A DNA stretch of 64,000 bases from Oceanobacillus halotolerans (GCF_010993955.1 NZ_WIXL01000001.1:159317-223316), one strand, 5' to 3'; positions 25,141 through 34,664 are shown, counted from the stretch's first letter. Numbers and translations: made by a program. Notes: generated from the letters alone by a model not told the origin.

Positions 25141-26087
25141 TAAAGCGTATCAACACTGAGTTTGGTGCAATCTTGATTCCAATGATGGTTGCCAATGGAT
25201 ACGATGTGAATCGTTCAACTGGTTTATTGGTTTCAACTGGTATTATTGGTACAATTATCCCACCAAGTATTCCATTGATCTTATTTGGTGTTATCAGTGG
25301 TGTCTCAATTACGCAATTATTTATGGCAGGTATTGTACCAGGCCTATTGATCGGAGTCGGTCTAGTAATAGCGTGGTTTTTTGTTTCACGAAAAGATGAT
25401 ACGAAAGTGTTTGAAAAAGCAACATGGAAAGAACGGTGGGTAGCAACAAGACGTGCCTTCTTAGCATTACTTCTACCATTATTCATCATTATTGGACTCC
25501 GCGGTGGTATTTTTACACCAACAGAAGCTGGTGTGTTTGCAGCAGTCTATTCGTTAGTAATCAGCTTTATTTACCGGGAAATTTCATTTAAAAAGTTACC
25601 AGATGTCTTTATCAACACTGCAAAAACAACCGGGGTTGTCCTATTCCTAGCTGCAGCGGCAATGTTGACAGCTTATGTTATAACAGTTGCACAAATTCCA
25701 GCCGAGTTAGCTTCTGGTTTTGGTGGTATTACCGATAATCCAACCCTACTGTTATTGATTATCATGTTGTTCTTGCTTGTTGTTGGTATGGTAATGGATA
25801 TGACGCCAGCAATTCTAATATTCACACCTGTACTACTTCCCATTGTTGAGACAGTTGGAATTGATCCTGTTTTCTTTGGAATTATGATGGTTATTAACCT
25901 CTCCATTGGGTTAATTACACCACCAGTTGGTACAGCGCTCTATGTTGGTGCTGGAATAGCAAAAGTAAGCATTATCGATGTAACGAAAGGGATTTGGCCA
26001 TTCTTATTAGTGGAAGTTCTTGTCCTATTATTACTGGTCTTCTTCCCAGAAATTATAACTGTACCGTTAGAATGGATGGTGGATTAA
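25141..26087 (+). pseudogene. TRAP transporter large permease (DctM), 5' truncated
   Basis: About 305 residues matching the C-terminal two thirds of DctM-type permeases: GAILIPMMVANGYDVNRSTG, IGTIIPPSIPLILFGV, FTPTEAGVFAAVYSL and INLSIGLITPPVGTALYVG. Family members are near 425 residues, so roughly 120 are missing. The sequence before 25141 does not continue the family, and the DctP and DctQ partners are absent. It leads directly into a truncated aldolase gene. The remnant belongs to a sugar-acid uptake operon. Confidence 0.75.
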
Positions 26088-26088
26088 T

Positions 26089-26550
26089 ATGTCAATGAAA
26101 TTTAAAGGAATTATTCCGCCAGTATCTATTATTTTTGATGAGAACGGGAATCTGGATAAAGATGGAATGAAAAGCGTAATTGATTTCTTATTTGATCGTA
26201 ATGTCGATGGATTATTTTTCCTTGGCAGTGGTGGGGAATTCACCCAATTATCTACCGCTGAACGAAAAGAAATAGCTGAATTTGTTATTCAATATGTAGA
26301 CAAGCGGCTTCCAGTACTGATTGGAACCGGAAGTACAAATACCAGGGAAGTAATTGAACTTAGTAATCATGCTTTTGCTCATGGAGCAGATGGTGTCGTT
26401 GTGATCAATCCATACTACTGGCAGTTATCGGAAGAAAATTTGTATTTACACTTTGATGAGATTGCACGTGCAGTGAAAGGCGCTATTGTGTTGTATAAAT
26501 ATCTATTAAGACAATATCGTACTTTCTACAGAAATATTCTTCGTTCATGA
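26089..26550 (+). pseudogene. DapA/NanA-family lyase, 3' truncated
   Basis: The first 140 residues follow the dihydrodipicolinate-synthase family (FKGIIPPVSIIFDENGNLDK, FLGSGGEFTQLSTAERKEIA, IGTGSTNTREVIELS, GVVVINPYYWQLSEENLYLH). The sequence then breaks at GAIVLYKYLL and ends about 10 residues later. The Schiff-base lysine region and the second half (about 150 residues) are missing, so an internal deletion is likely. Its partner genes suggest an original role with 2-keto-3-deoxy sugar acids. Confidence 0.75.
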
Positions 26551-26572
26551 AGGAAATAAGGAGAATGATATA

Positions 26573-27206
26573 ATGTCAATGGAACGATTAACGAGTTCTG
26601 GAATTATTGCAGTAGTTCAATAAATTAGAACCATCAAAAACATTACACGCTATTGAGGCACTGGTAAAGGGAGGCGTTACAGGACTGGAAATAACGATTG
26701 ATTCAGAGGGTGCATTAGATCTAATCAAAGAAGCGAAAAAAGAATTTGGTTCCGAAGCGGTTGTCGGAGCAGGTACCATACTGGACGGAGTGTCGGCACG
26801 TGAGGCAATTGCAGCAGGAGCAGAATTTATTTTTGCACCAACATTAAGCCAAGAAACGATACAGGTAAGCAATCGTTATGGAAAAATTGTTATCCCAGGT
26901 GTCATGACACCGACAGAAATGCTTCAGGCCTATGAATGGGGAGCAGATGCAGTAAAGATTTTCCCTGCTTCTGTTGTCGGTGCAACGTTTATTAAAGATG
27001 TGAAAGGTCCACTTGGCCATATTCCAATTATACCTACAGGTGGCATTCATTTAGATAATGCTCAAGATTACATCCATGCTGGTGCAATAGCAGTTGGTGT
27101 TGGTGGCTCCTTAATGAACAAACAATATATTAAAGCGAATGACTGGGCCGCTCTAACTGATTTAGCAAAACAATTTACTGAAAAGGTTCAACAAGCAAGA
27201 AGTTAA
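26573..27206 (+). pseudogene. KDPG/KHG aldolase, frameshifted near the start
   Basis: The ATG at 26573 follows AAGGAG and encodes SMERLTSSGIIAVV, then hits a stop at 26621-26623. The remaining family sequence continues in another frame: KLEPSKTLHAIEALVKGGVT, GLEITIDSEGAL, VGAGTILDG, KIVIPGVMTPTEMLQAYEWG and AVKIFPASVVG with the Schiff-base Lys. A one-base deletion near 26617 explains it. It is the third damaged gene of the same operon, so loss of the pathway is likely. Confidence 0.75.
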
Positions 27207-27224
27207 TGTGGAAATAGGATAATT

Positions 27225-27291
27225 GAGGTTGTAAAAGGAATGTGAGAAAAGTCAAATGACTACTCCACAAATAATTTTTACAACCTCTTTT
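27225..27291 (+). terminator. Rho-independent terminator
   Basis: Stem GAGGTTGTAAAA / TTTTTACAACCTC with a large loop and T-rich tail, ending the decayed operon. Confidence 0.65.
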
Positions 27292-27294
27292 CTA

Positions 27295-27495
27295 TTAAAT
27301 TTCCCTTTTCAATTCAGTACCTCTATTTTCCATTACCAGATACCCTTTTCCTAGTACTTGAGAACGAGCATAGACAAAAATCGTACTAATTGGGATTAAC
27401 TTAAAGAAGATAGCTAACACAAGCGGTTCTTTTGGAGTGATATATAGACAAGAACCATTACTAAAATTAGGATCGGTTTAATGAAATCTACTCAT
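27295..27495 (-). pseudogene. possible small membrane protein, frameshifted
   Basis: An AAAGGAG box and ATG near 27494 start a frame that breaks at once. A coherent hydrophobic sequence continues in other frames (DFIKPILILVMVLVYI, then KEPLVLAIFFKLIPISTIFV) to the TAA at 27295. Two indels would be needed. No family could be assigned. Confidence 0.3.
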
Positions 27496-27499
27496 ATTG

Positions 27500-27800
27500 A
27501 AACTCCTTTATCACGAGTTAACTGGCAGGCTGACTAAGAACGCCACATCAATCGCAACGCCAGTACTATCACGTCCTGTCGAGTCTCACTGGCTAAAACA
27601 GTCACTTCCTGTGCGCACTGAGTGAGTTAAGCTTTATAGATGCTTTTATATAAGTATTCTTGGAATAGCGTGTCATCCCTTTCATGTTTTGTTACAAATT
27701 CCGTACATCTATTGTTTTATTAAATATTTTTCGTTATATTTAGTATTAGTTTTACTTTTCGAAATCTTATAGTACTTATTTTCGATAGAAGGAAGGGGAA
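27500..27800. other. intergenic with degenerate repeat
   Basis: 27515-27620 carries a degenerate repeat (GACGTGATAGTACTGGCGTT on the minus strand) that resembles the one at 29.3 kb. No gene is supported. Confidence 0.35.
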
Positions 27801-27803
27801 AGA

Positions 27804-28355
27804 GTGCAAATAAAGGTGAAGGGTAGTACGGTAAAGTTAGTAAAAGGTGATATTACAAAGCTAGAGGTAGATGCGATTGTCAATGCTGCAAATGGGACAT
27901 TACTTGGCGGTGGCGGTGTTGATGGTGCTATCCACCAGGCTGCTGGAAAAGGCCTCCTTAATGCTTGTAAACAGGTCCGTAACAACCAACTTCAAGGTGC
28001 GCTTTTGCCAACTGGCGAAGCAGTGATTACAAAAGGATTTAATCTCCCTGCAGAGTATGTGATTCATACAGTAGGACCTGTTTGGTATGGTGGAGAAAGT
28101 TATGAATCAAAGCGTTTAGCCAATTGTTATCGTAATTCCTTAAAGCTTGCATACAACTATGACTGTCAGAGCATTGCTTTTCCTTCCATTTCAACAGGTA
28201 TATACCAGTATCCAGTCGACCTTGCAGCAAACGTGGCAATGAAAACGATCATCGAAAGTTTAGAAGATTATTCATTTGATGAAGTAGTCATGGTGCTATT
28301 TTCAGAAAAAGATTATGATACATATTGCAAAGAACTAGAAAATCTTTATCAGTAG
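27804..28355 (+). CDS. macro-domain ADP-ribose-processing protein
   Basis: A 183-residue macro domain of the YmdB/TM0508 type. The signature DAIVNAANGTLLGGGGVDGA covers residues 24-43. Other ligand loops are LPTGEAVITKGFNLP, YVIHTVGPVW and IAFPSISTGIYQYP. Such enzymes remove O-acetyl-ADP-ribose or ADP-ribose from targets. The GTG start follows GAAGGAAGGGG. The next gene, an FAH-family hydrolase, starts 11 bp after its stop, so they form an operon. Confidence 0.9.
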   Translation: MQIKVKGSTVKLVKGDITKLEVDAIVNAANGTLLGGGGVDGAIHQAAGKGLLNACKQVRNNQLQGALLPTGEAVITKGFNLPAEYVIHTVGPVWYGGESYESKRLANCYRNSLKLAYNYDCQSIAFPSISTGIYQYPVDLAANVAMKTIIESLEDYSFDEVVMVLFSEKDYDTYCKELENLYQ

Positions 28356-28366
28356 AGGTGATTATC

Positions 28367-29296
28367 ATGAGACTAGTAAGCTACCAAAAACAAGGTAGTC
28401 CAGAAGTAAGAATGGGATTTATGGTTGATGATGTTGTCGTTGATCTACAAAAGGCCTACCAACACTTTTTAAAAACAGTGGGAGAAGAAAAAACCCAAAA
28501 CGAAATAGAAACACTTCTCCCAGCTGATCCAAGTTCTTTTTATACATTAGGGATGGATGCAATTAATCGGGCAAGGGATGCGCATGCACATAGTCAAGTA
28601 CAAGGGAAGGAAGCGAATAGCTTTCATCGTAAGGATGTCATATTAAAAACACCAAACCCGAACCCATCTAAAATCATTTGTGTTGGGAAAAATTACGCGG
28701 AACATGCAGCAGAAATGCAAAGTAATGTACCAGATTATCCTGTTCTCTTTGCAAAATTTACTAATTCATTAATTGGACCAGAGGATGCAATTGTAAAACC
28801 AGAAGCTACTGAAAAGTTAGATTATGAAGTAGAATTGACGATTGTTATTGGGGAGGAAGCGTCTCGTGTTAGCCGAAAAGATGCGTTAAACTATATTGCT
28901 GGATATACAATAGGCAATGACACATCAGCAAGGGATTTACAGAAACGAACCCCACAATGGCTACAAGGAAAAACCTTAGATAATAGTACACCAATTGGCC
29001 CTTGGGTCGTAACATCAGATGAAGTAGGAGATCCAAATGATTTATCTGTACGTTCGTTTGTAAATGGGGAAAAGCGACAGGCTTCTCATACTAGTAAACT
29101 GATTTTTGATGTCCGCTATTTAATCGAATTTATTTCCAATCTCATGACGTTAAAGCCAGGGGATATTATTATGACAGGTACTCCGAATGGCGTTGGATTT
29201 GCAATGGACCCACCACAGTTTTTACAAGACGGAGATAAAGTAACACTAGAAATTGATAAAATCGGTCAAATGGAAAATATGATTGTAAAGCGATAA
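28367..29296 (+). CDS. fumarylacetoacetate hydrolase-family protein
   Basis: A 309-residue FAH-superfamily enzyme. The catalytic part begins KIICVGKNYAEHAAEMQ. The metal ligands are visible in DYEVELTIVIGEEASR and in YTIGNDTSARDLQ, and the family end block IMTGTPNGVGFAMDPP is intact. Members hydrolyse or decarboxylate 2-keto acids from aromatic or sugar breakdown. The ATG at 28367 is chosen because AGAGGTG precedes it and an upstream ATG would overlap the macro gene. Confidence 0.85.
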   Translation: MRLVSYQKQGSPEVRMGFMVDDVVVDLQKAYQHFLKTVGEEKTQNEIETLLPADPSSFYTLGMDAINRARDAHAHSQVQGKEANSFHRKDVILKTPNPNPSKIICVGKNYAEHAAEMQSNVPDYPVLFAKFTNSLIGPEDAIVKPEATEKLDYEVELTIVIGEEASRVSRKDALNYIAGYTIGNDTSARDLQKRTPQWLQGKTLDNSTPIGPWVVTSDEVGDPNDLSVRSFVNGEKRQASHTSKLIFDVRYLIEFISNLMTLKPGDIIMTGTPNGVGFAMDPPQFLQDGDKVTLEIDKIGQMENMIVKR

Positions 29297-29299
29297 ACA

Positions 29300-29590
29300 T
29301 TAAGAAGGATTTCGACGCATAGGACGTGTTAGTGCTGACGTTGCCTCAGGACAAGGAAAGCTAAGCCAGCGATACATCGCACGAAGCAAAAGTGATATTT
29401 CTTTTGCGAGGACGTGCAATTACTGCTGCCGTGACGGTCCTAGCCAGTGAGAATCGATAGGACGACTAGTGGCAATGATACCTCAGAACAAGGAAAGCTA
29501 AGACAGTAGCCCATGTGGAACAAAGCAATTTGCGGAATGTGACTTTCGGTAATCGGCTACTGTGTCAGTTACATGTGAGCCAAATGGTAA
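29300..29590 (+). repeat. two tandem degenerate repeat units
   Basis: ATAGGACGTGTTAGTGCTGA ... CCTCAGGACAAGGAAAGCTA at about 29320-29376 recurs as GATAGGACGACTAGTGGCAA ... CCTCAGAACAAGGAAAGCTA at about 29458-29510. Intergenic; no gene supported. Confidence 0.45.
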
Positions 29591-29591
29591 G

Positions 29592-29627
29592 GAGGAGGAT
29601 TTAGCTATCCCCCTCCTGCTTTTTTAT
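29592..29627 (+). terminator. Rho-independent terminator
   Basis: Stem AGGAGGAGGAT / ATCCCCCTCCT followed by GCTTTTTT, ending the macro/FAH operon and overlapping the end of the convergent gene. Confidence 0.75.
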
Positions 29628-30025
29628 GGTGCAAAACCATAAAAAATTAGCACAAAGATAAACGGTGATATAAAGCCAATCCCGAGTATGAGAATGATGG
29701 AGAATACCACAAAACTAGCTTTTTGCCAGTTCTTATCAAACAATTGTTGAGCCCACTTAAGCAATTTGTACACCAATAGAAAAAAGAAAGGAATGATGTA
29801 GAAATACGAAAAAGTGCTTACCCAGTCAAAGTGTTTACCAAATCCACCGTCTACGGGGTTATGGTGTAGATTATATTCGGTGGAAATCGAAATACTTCCA
29901 GCCATAAACACGATGGAAAGTAAAATGAAGTAGAATAAGGCAGTTAGTTTAATACTTTTTCTTTCTGAGTGCACTAGGCTATAAACAACAATTAAAAAGG
30001 CAATTAAAACAAGGATCTTAAACAT
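29624..30025 (-). CDS. four-helix membrane protein, unknown
   Basis: A 133-residue protein with four hydrophobic helices (about residues 3-18, 26-46, 70-90, 104-129) and a short, polar loop EYNLHHNPVDGGFGKHFDW between the second and third. GAGGTGAC precedes the ATG. No family is recognised. It converges on the FAH hydrolase. Confidence 0.6.
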   Translation of the reverse strand: MFKILVLIAFLIVVYSLVHSERKSIKLTALFYFILLSIVFMAGSISISTEYNLHHNPVDGGFGKHFDWVSTFSYFYIIPFFFLLVYKLLKWAQQLFDKNWQKASFVVFSIILILGIGFISPFIFVLIFYGFAP

Positions 30026-30099
30026 AACGTCACCTCAATCATGATAAGTTGATTATAACAAATTATAGAAAGAGTGAAGTCAGTTGTAGTATAAGTATA

Positions 30100-30130
30100 T
30101 TCGACAAAATTCGGGGAGTGACAGGCACCT
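30100..30130 (-). repeat. short repeat family E, copy 2
   Basis: On the minus strand it reads GGTGCCTGTCACTCCCCGAA then TTTTGTCGAA. It lies just upstream of the LytTR gene. Confidence 0.55.
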
Positions 30131-30167
30131 ATGATTTGATATACTAGACAACGGGGGGGGATGACAG

Positions 30168-30812
30168 ATGGAGCATTTTTCACAGGTTTCGCTACTAGAT
30201 GTGATTGGGGAGTTATTTTCAGATGAAGTATCCATTGCGGTATCAAACACGACAGAGTACATTTATTACCAGCCAAGCATGCGGATTGATTTAAAGATTA
30301 AACCTGGTGATCCAATTAAAGAAGGCACACTTGCCTATAAGGCGCTCACTTCTGGACAAAAGGTGTCCGAGTTTATTAACCGAGATGTATTTGGTGTCCC
30401 GTATCATGGGATGGCAGCACCCTTTCATTATGATGGTAAATTGGAAGGATGTGTCACCGCTATTTATCCTGCGTTAACGGAGGGGAAATCGGTTATCACG
30501 GTAAAAACACAAGATGGTTGGAAACCTATTCCGTTTCAGTCGATTAAATTTATGGAAGTGAAGGATCGTAAAACCTATGTAGTGGCAGATGATTTTGTTG
30601 GTACACACCGAAATCCACTGCAAAAATTTGAATATATTTTACCTCGCGAAATATTCGTTCGTTGCCACAGGTCCTATATTGTGAATGTCAATCATATCGA
30701 GGAAATCTATCCAGATACACATTCGACCTTTTTATTAAAGCTTAATAATGGTTCACGAATTCCCGTTAGTCAGTCTTACTCAAGTTATTTTCGAAAGCTT
30801 TTAGGCTTCTAA
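30168..30812 (+). CDS. LytTR-type transcriptional regulator with N-terminal sensor
   Basis: A 214-residue protein. Residues 1-105 form a sensor-like domain (VIGELFSDEVSIAVSNTTEY, GVPYHGMAAPFHYDG). Residues 115-214 form a LytTR DNA-binding domain (FQSIKFMEVKDRKTYVVADD, FVRCHRSYIVNVNHIEEIYP). There is no receiver domain, so it probably senses a small ligand directly. It lies 135 bp upstream of a CoA-transferase gene in the same direction, a likely target. A G-rich run with GGGGATG precedes the start. Confidence 0.8.
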   Translation: MEHFSQVSLLDVIGELFSDEVSIAVSNTTEYIYYQPSMRIDLKIKPGDPIKEGTLAYKALTSGQKVSEFINRDVFGVPYHGMAAPFHYDGKLEGCVTAIYPALTEGKSVITVKTQDGWKPIPFQSIKFMEVKDRKTYVVADDFVGTHRNPLQKFEYILPREIFVRCHRSYIVNVNHIEEIYPDTHSTFLLKLNNGSRIPVSQSYSSYFRKLLGF

Positions 30813-30947
30813 AACAATAATTTTCTGGTTCAAACATTTACGTTTCCTGTTTTGACCAAAAATTCGCTGTTCTCATCCAATTTCTCCAATAGGGTATATT
30901 TGTAAGTTAAAATGATTCTAAAAGTTATGAGAAAGAGGGATGAGAGA

Positions 30948-32459
30948 ATGGAGAGAGAGATCAATCGAATCAAAGATGAGCAACTTCGTGATCGTGTTGT
31001 TTCACCAGAGGAAGCGGCATCATGGATTCAAGACGGAATGACGCTTGGTTTAAGCGGGTTTACACGTGCGGGTGATGTGAAAGCGGTACCAATGGCGTTG
31101 GTGGAACGTGCAAAAGAAGAACCGCTCAAAGTCAATGTGTTTACTGGTGCATCACTTGGTTCAGATATCGATAGATTGTTTGCAGAAAATGATATGATTC
31201 TTAAACGGTTACCATTTCAGGCTGATCCAACGATGCGAAAGAAAATTAATGATGGCAGTCACATGTTTGTCGATCATCATCTATCACATACTTCAGAATT
31301 GCTACGAGCAAATGTAATAGAGACAGTGGACTATGCAATATTGGAAGCGGTTTCGATTACAGAAGATGGCATGATCATTCCAACAACTTCTATCGGAAAC
31401 TCACTTACTTTCGCTGAGAATGCAAAAGGAATTATTGTTGAAATTAACACAGCACAACCTGATTTTGAAGGGTTGCATGATTTATATAGTCCAGGAAAAC
31501 AAGGGGAGCGTTCGCCAATTCCATTGGAAAAGGTTGATGATCGCATTGGAACAATTGGAATTCCAGTTGATTCGGATAAAATAAAAGGTATTGTTTTTAC
31601 AGAACAGCAGGATTCTCCATCAACAATTGTACAGCCAGATGGAGAAACGAAATTGATGGCTAATCATTTAATGGACTTTTTGCGGGATGAAATTAAAGCT
31701 GGTCGTTTAACGGAGACGTTAGCACCACTTCAATCTGGTATTGGTTCAGTTGCGAATGCGGTTCTTCATGGCATGATCGATTCGGAGTTTGAAAACCTTG
31801 AAGTATATTCCGAAGTATTACAAGATGCTGTATTTGACTTAATTGATGCTGGAAAAGTAAACATGGCATCATGCTGTTCCATTACATTATCTGAGGAAAA
31901 GATGAAGCAAGTATTCTCTAATTTTGAAAAATATCGTGATAAATTAATTATGCGTCCACAGGAAATTTCGAATCATCCAGAAATTATCCGGAGATTGGGG
32001 TTAATTTCCATCAACACAGCATTGGAATTTGATATATATGGTAACGTTAACTCTACACATGTATCAGGTACGAAGATGATGAACGGTATTGGCGGATCGG
32101 GGGATTTCGCTCGTAATGCTCGTTTAGCTATATTTGTAACGAAATCGATTGCGAAGAATGGTGACATTTCAAGTATTGTTCCATTTGCTTCTCATATTGA
32201 TCATACCGAGCATGATGTGGATGTTGTGGTTACCGAGCAAGGCTATGCAGATCTTCGCGGGCTTGCACCAAGAGAAAGGGTGCCAATGATTATTGAAAAT
32301 TGCGCACATCCAATGTATCGCGAACAACTATGGGCTTACTATCAAGAAGCAGTAGATCGTGGTGGGCAAACTCCACATATTATAGAAAAAGCATTATCAT
32401 GGCATACAAACTTTGCTGAAAATGGAACAATGCGTCAAAAAGTTGGACCTAATGTGTAA
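30948..32459 (+). CDS. acetyl-CoA hydrolase/succinate CoA-transferase
   Basis: A 503-residue enzyme of the Cat1/AarC-like CoA-transferase family. Family blocks include WIQDGMTLGLSGFTRAGDVK, VFTGASLGSDIDRLFAEND, ILEAVSITEDGMIIPTTSIG, and the glycine-rich region GTKMMNGIGGSGDFARNARL. The catalytic Glu probably lies in VVVTEQGYADLRGLAPRER. It exchanges CoA between short acids such as succinate and acetate. ATG 30948 is chosen for the AGAGGG box. The LytTR gene upstream may control it. Confidence 0.88.
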   Translation: MEREINRIKDEQLRDRVVSPEEAASWIQDGMTLGLSGFTRAGDVKAVPMALVERAKEEPLKVNVFTGASLGSDIDRLFAENDMILKRLPFQADPTMRKKINDGSHMFVDHHLSHTSELLRANVIETVDYAILEAVSITEDGMIIPTTSIGNSLTFAENAKGIIVEINTAQPDFEGLHDLYSPGKQGERSPIPLEKVDDRIGTIGIPVDSDKIKGIVFTEQQDSPSTIVQPDGETKLMANHLMDFLRDEIKAGRLTETLAPLQSGIGSVANAVLHGMIDSEFENLEVYSEVLQDAVFDLIDAGKVNMASCCSITLSEEKMKQVFSNFEKYRDKLIMRPQEISNHPEIIRRLGLISINTALEFDIYGNVNSTHVSGTKMMNGIGGSGDFARNARLAIFVTKSIAKNGDISSIVPFASHIDHTEHDVDVVVTEQGYADLRGLAPRERVPMIIENCAHPMYREQLWAYYQEAVDRGGQTPHIIEKALSWHTNFAENGTMRQKVGPNV

Positions 32460-32503
32460 ACGGAATAGATAATGTTTGAAATAGCAGATTTACTTGTGAT
32501 AGT

Positions 32504-32537
32504 AAAAAGACTTAGAGGATTTCTCTAAGTCTTTTTG
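32504..32537 (+). terminator. Rho-independent terminator
   Basis: Stem AAAAAGACTTAGAG / CTCTAAGTCTTTTT. Confidence 0.88.
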
Positions 32538-32539
32538 TC

Positions 32540-33060
32540 GATGTGTTGAATGAAACTGATTAATCTTTATCATTGTCAAATTGCTAGTGCTGTTGCAAAA
32601 GGGGAACAGAGGGAGCTTGTCAATGCCGAACCCAGCTAGTGAAGAGGTAAAAGGGGAACAGAGTATAACTATCAGTACCGAACCTAGCTAGAAAGCTCAA
32701 AAAAAGTAACTAAAAACACCTACCAACACAACATAAACCTGTTATAGAGGTTGTTCAAAAAGTCCGGTGAAAATGACGCATCTGTGTTTCTGTTAGCTTG
32801 CTTTTCCGTTACTCATGTATTAACTGAACTAAGGAACTTCTACTAAAACCGCCCACGTCCTGTGACCAACGTAGAAGTCACCACATCCTGTGGAAGTCCG
32901 CTACTCAAAGCTACGCTGCCTTGAACTTCCGACGTACAGGACGTACTAGTGTCGGTGTTGTAACAGGACACCTGAGACCTTAGCCGACTCGGTCCTCGGT
33001 CCTTTAAATCCTCCTTTTTGAACACGCACTTATAAACAAATTGAGTCTATTAAAGAGACT
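32540..33060. repeat. intergenic block of dispersed repeats
   Basis: 32590-32700 has two degenerate units around AAAAGGGGAACAGAG. 32740-33030 carries a longer repeat with terminal similarity (GGTTGTTCAAAAAGTCCGG at the left, TTTTTGAACACGCAC at the right), and several ACGTCCTGTG-type motifs inside. No gene is supported. Confidence 0.5.
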
Positions 33061-33129
33061 ATTTTTTCCTTTTTTCTGAAAACAAAGCCGAAATCATGCT
33101 ATACTTGTTAGAAAAAGGGGGAATATTCG

Positions 33130-33609
33130 ATGGAGATAGTGAAACATGCTATTCAAGATGTTTATCCAGATGATTATGCTTGGTGTTATGGTTGTGGGCG
33201 ACTAAATCAAGATGGGTTAAAGTTACGAACTGGATGGGATGGTGATCAAACCATTACTATTTATACGCCACAACCCGAACATACGGCAATACCTGGATTT
33301 GTTTATGGTGGTCTTTTAGCTTCGATTATCGATTGTCATGGCACAGGTTCGGCATCACTTGCATTACACCGGAAAAATGGGTATGAACCTGAGGATAAAG
33401 AAGTGGACCCGCCACGATTTGTCACAGCGTCATTACAGGTAGACTTTATGAAACCAACCCCACACGGAGTTCCATTAAAGGCGATTGGAACAGTAGAAGA
33501 AATCCATCCAAAGAAGTGGAAAGTACATACAGAAGTGTTTGCAGAAGGACAGTGCTGTGCTAAAGGAGAGGTGGTGGCAGCAGTAATGCCAGATAGCTTT
33601 AAAAAGTGA
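33130..33609 (+). CDS. hotdog-fold thioesterase, PaaI-like
   Basis: A 159-residue single hotdog domain. The helix block is FVYGGLLASIIDCHGTGSAS, the equivalent of the HGG active-site region of PaaI-type thioesterases. The N-terminal YAWCYGCGRLNQDGLKLR has two cysteines close together. TASLQVDFMKPTPHGVPLKA is the central strand. The acyl-CoA substrate is unknown. GGGGGAA precedes the ATG, and a strong terminator follows. Confidence 0.82.
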   Translation: MEIVKHAIQDVYPDDYAWCYGCGRLNQDGLKLRTGWDGDQTITIYTPQPEHTAIPGFVYGGLLASIIDCHGTGSASLALHRKNGYEPEDKEVDPPRFVTASLQVDFMKPTPHGVPLKAIGTVEEIHPKKWKVHTEVFAEGQCCAKGEVVAAVMPDSFKK

Positions 33610-33651
33610 ACAAACGTGTTAAAAGCTACTCAGCTTTTAACACGTTTGTTC
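33608..33651. terminator. bidirectional terminator
   Basis: A perfect 20-bp stem (GAACAAACGTGTTAAAAGCT and its complement) between two convergent genes. Confidence 0.85.
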
Positions 33652-33658
33652 GACAATA

Positions 33659-33690
33659 TCCGACAAAATTCGGGTGGTGACAGGCACCTA
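33659..33690 (-). repeat. short repeat family E, copy 3
   Basis: Minus strand reads GGTGCCTGTCACCACCCGAA then TTTTGTCG, beginning at the stop codon of the methyltransferase gene, as copy 1 does at the dioxygenase stop. Confidence 0.6.
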
Positions 33691-34308
33691 TTTCTGACAT
33701 ACGACTACACCTATTGGATAATGTATATCAGGCCGTTTTGGTTCGATCGTTACGCCACGCTGATAGTAGAATTCCACATCTGTAAATGATGTAAATAAAT
33801 TACGAAATTCCTCTTCCGTTAACTGGTGATAGTGAAAGGGTGAACCACTTGGCTTACCCCGCCCTTGTCCAAAAGGAGTAGATAGCACAAGGGTTCCGCC
33901 TGGCCTTAACAATTCCTTCAATTGCTCCACGAATTCCCGATCATCTGGTACATGTTCAATGGTTTCAAACGATAAGATTGTATCAAATTGTCCTAGTTCC
34001 TCTTTTAATGTTCCATCCAAAATATCACCAGTTTGATAGGTTACCTTTGGATGATAATAATGATGTTTGGCATACTTAATCGTTTCTGGATCAATATCGA
34101 CACCAATTAAATCTGTAACTTCAGTCTTCCGTGTTTTCGCTACCATTTGACTGCCATAGCCTGTTCCACATGCAATATCAAGGACACGACCATATGCATA
34201 TGGCGTTGCAAAATAATAGCGTGAAATATGTTCTAACAGCATACCGTTTGTCGGTTTCATTTCCTTTGGTATAATTCTTTCCCCTGTATCTTTCAACAAC
34301 AAAATCAC
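33688..34308 (-). CDS. class I SAM-dependent methyltransferase
   Basis: A 206-residue enzyme with a Rossmann methyltransferase domain. Motif I is VLDIACGTGYGSQMVAKTRK. The acidic ligand for the SAM ribose is in LIGVDIDPETIKYA. Motif IV is FDTILSFETIEHVPD, followed by ELLRPGGTLVLSTPF. The target is unknown. The GTG start at 34308 has only a weak ribosome binding site, so the exact start is uncertain by a few codons. Confidence 0.8.
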   Translation of the reverse strand: MILLLKDTGERIIPKEMKPTNGMLLEHISRYYFATPYAYGRVLDIACGTGYGSQMVAKTRKTEVTDLIGVDIDPETIKYAKHHYYHPKVTYQTGDILDGTLKEELGQFDTILSFETIEHVPDDREFVEQLKELLRPGGTLVLSTPFGQGRGKPSGSPFHYHQLTEEEFRNLFTSFTDVEFYYQRGVTIEPKRPDIHYPIGVVVCQK

Positions 34309-34620
34309 CGCTTCGCATAAGATAATTCTATTTTATAGAATGAGATCAATACAGGCAACTTTCCAATTTAATGTCATGCTGGGAATAGAAATACTTTTTT
34401 CGATTTTTAACGATACAGGTAATTGACGAACCTTGTTAATACTGGCATAAAAGATTTCATTTTTATCCTGTATACCCTGATTAGCTAACTTGATGCAAAT
34501 ATAGGTTAGTTGTCCAATTGTACGTTTTCCCATAATAGTAACAATGGCAAAATCTTAAGTAGTAAAGTAATAAGATTTCTTTTTTAATGTGGCTTAATTA
34601 CTTAAATTTTTTAACCAACT
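34309..34620. other. intergenic, no supported gene
   Basis: One 66-codon minus-strand frame (34333-34533) lacks a ribosome binding site and recognisable family. No other structure is clear. Confidence 0.4.
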
Positions 34621-34653
34621 AAAAAGCCACACCTATTTAAACATGTGGCTTTC
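34621..34653 (-). terminator. Rho-independent terminator
   Basis: Stem AAAGCCACA / TGTGGCTTT with T-tail on the minus strand, ending the luciferase-like gene. Confidence 0.8.
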
Positions 34654-34664
34654 ACATTCATACA

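Noticed and set aside
34333-34533. 66-codon minus-strand frame
   Set aside because: No ribosome binding site, no family resemblance and no conserved-looking pattern.
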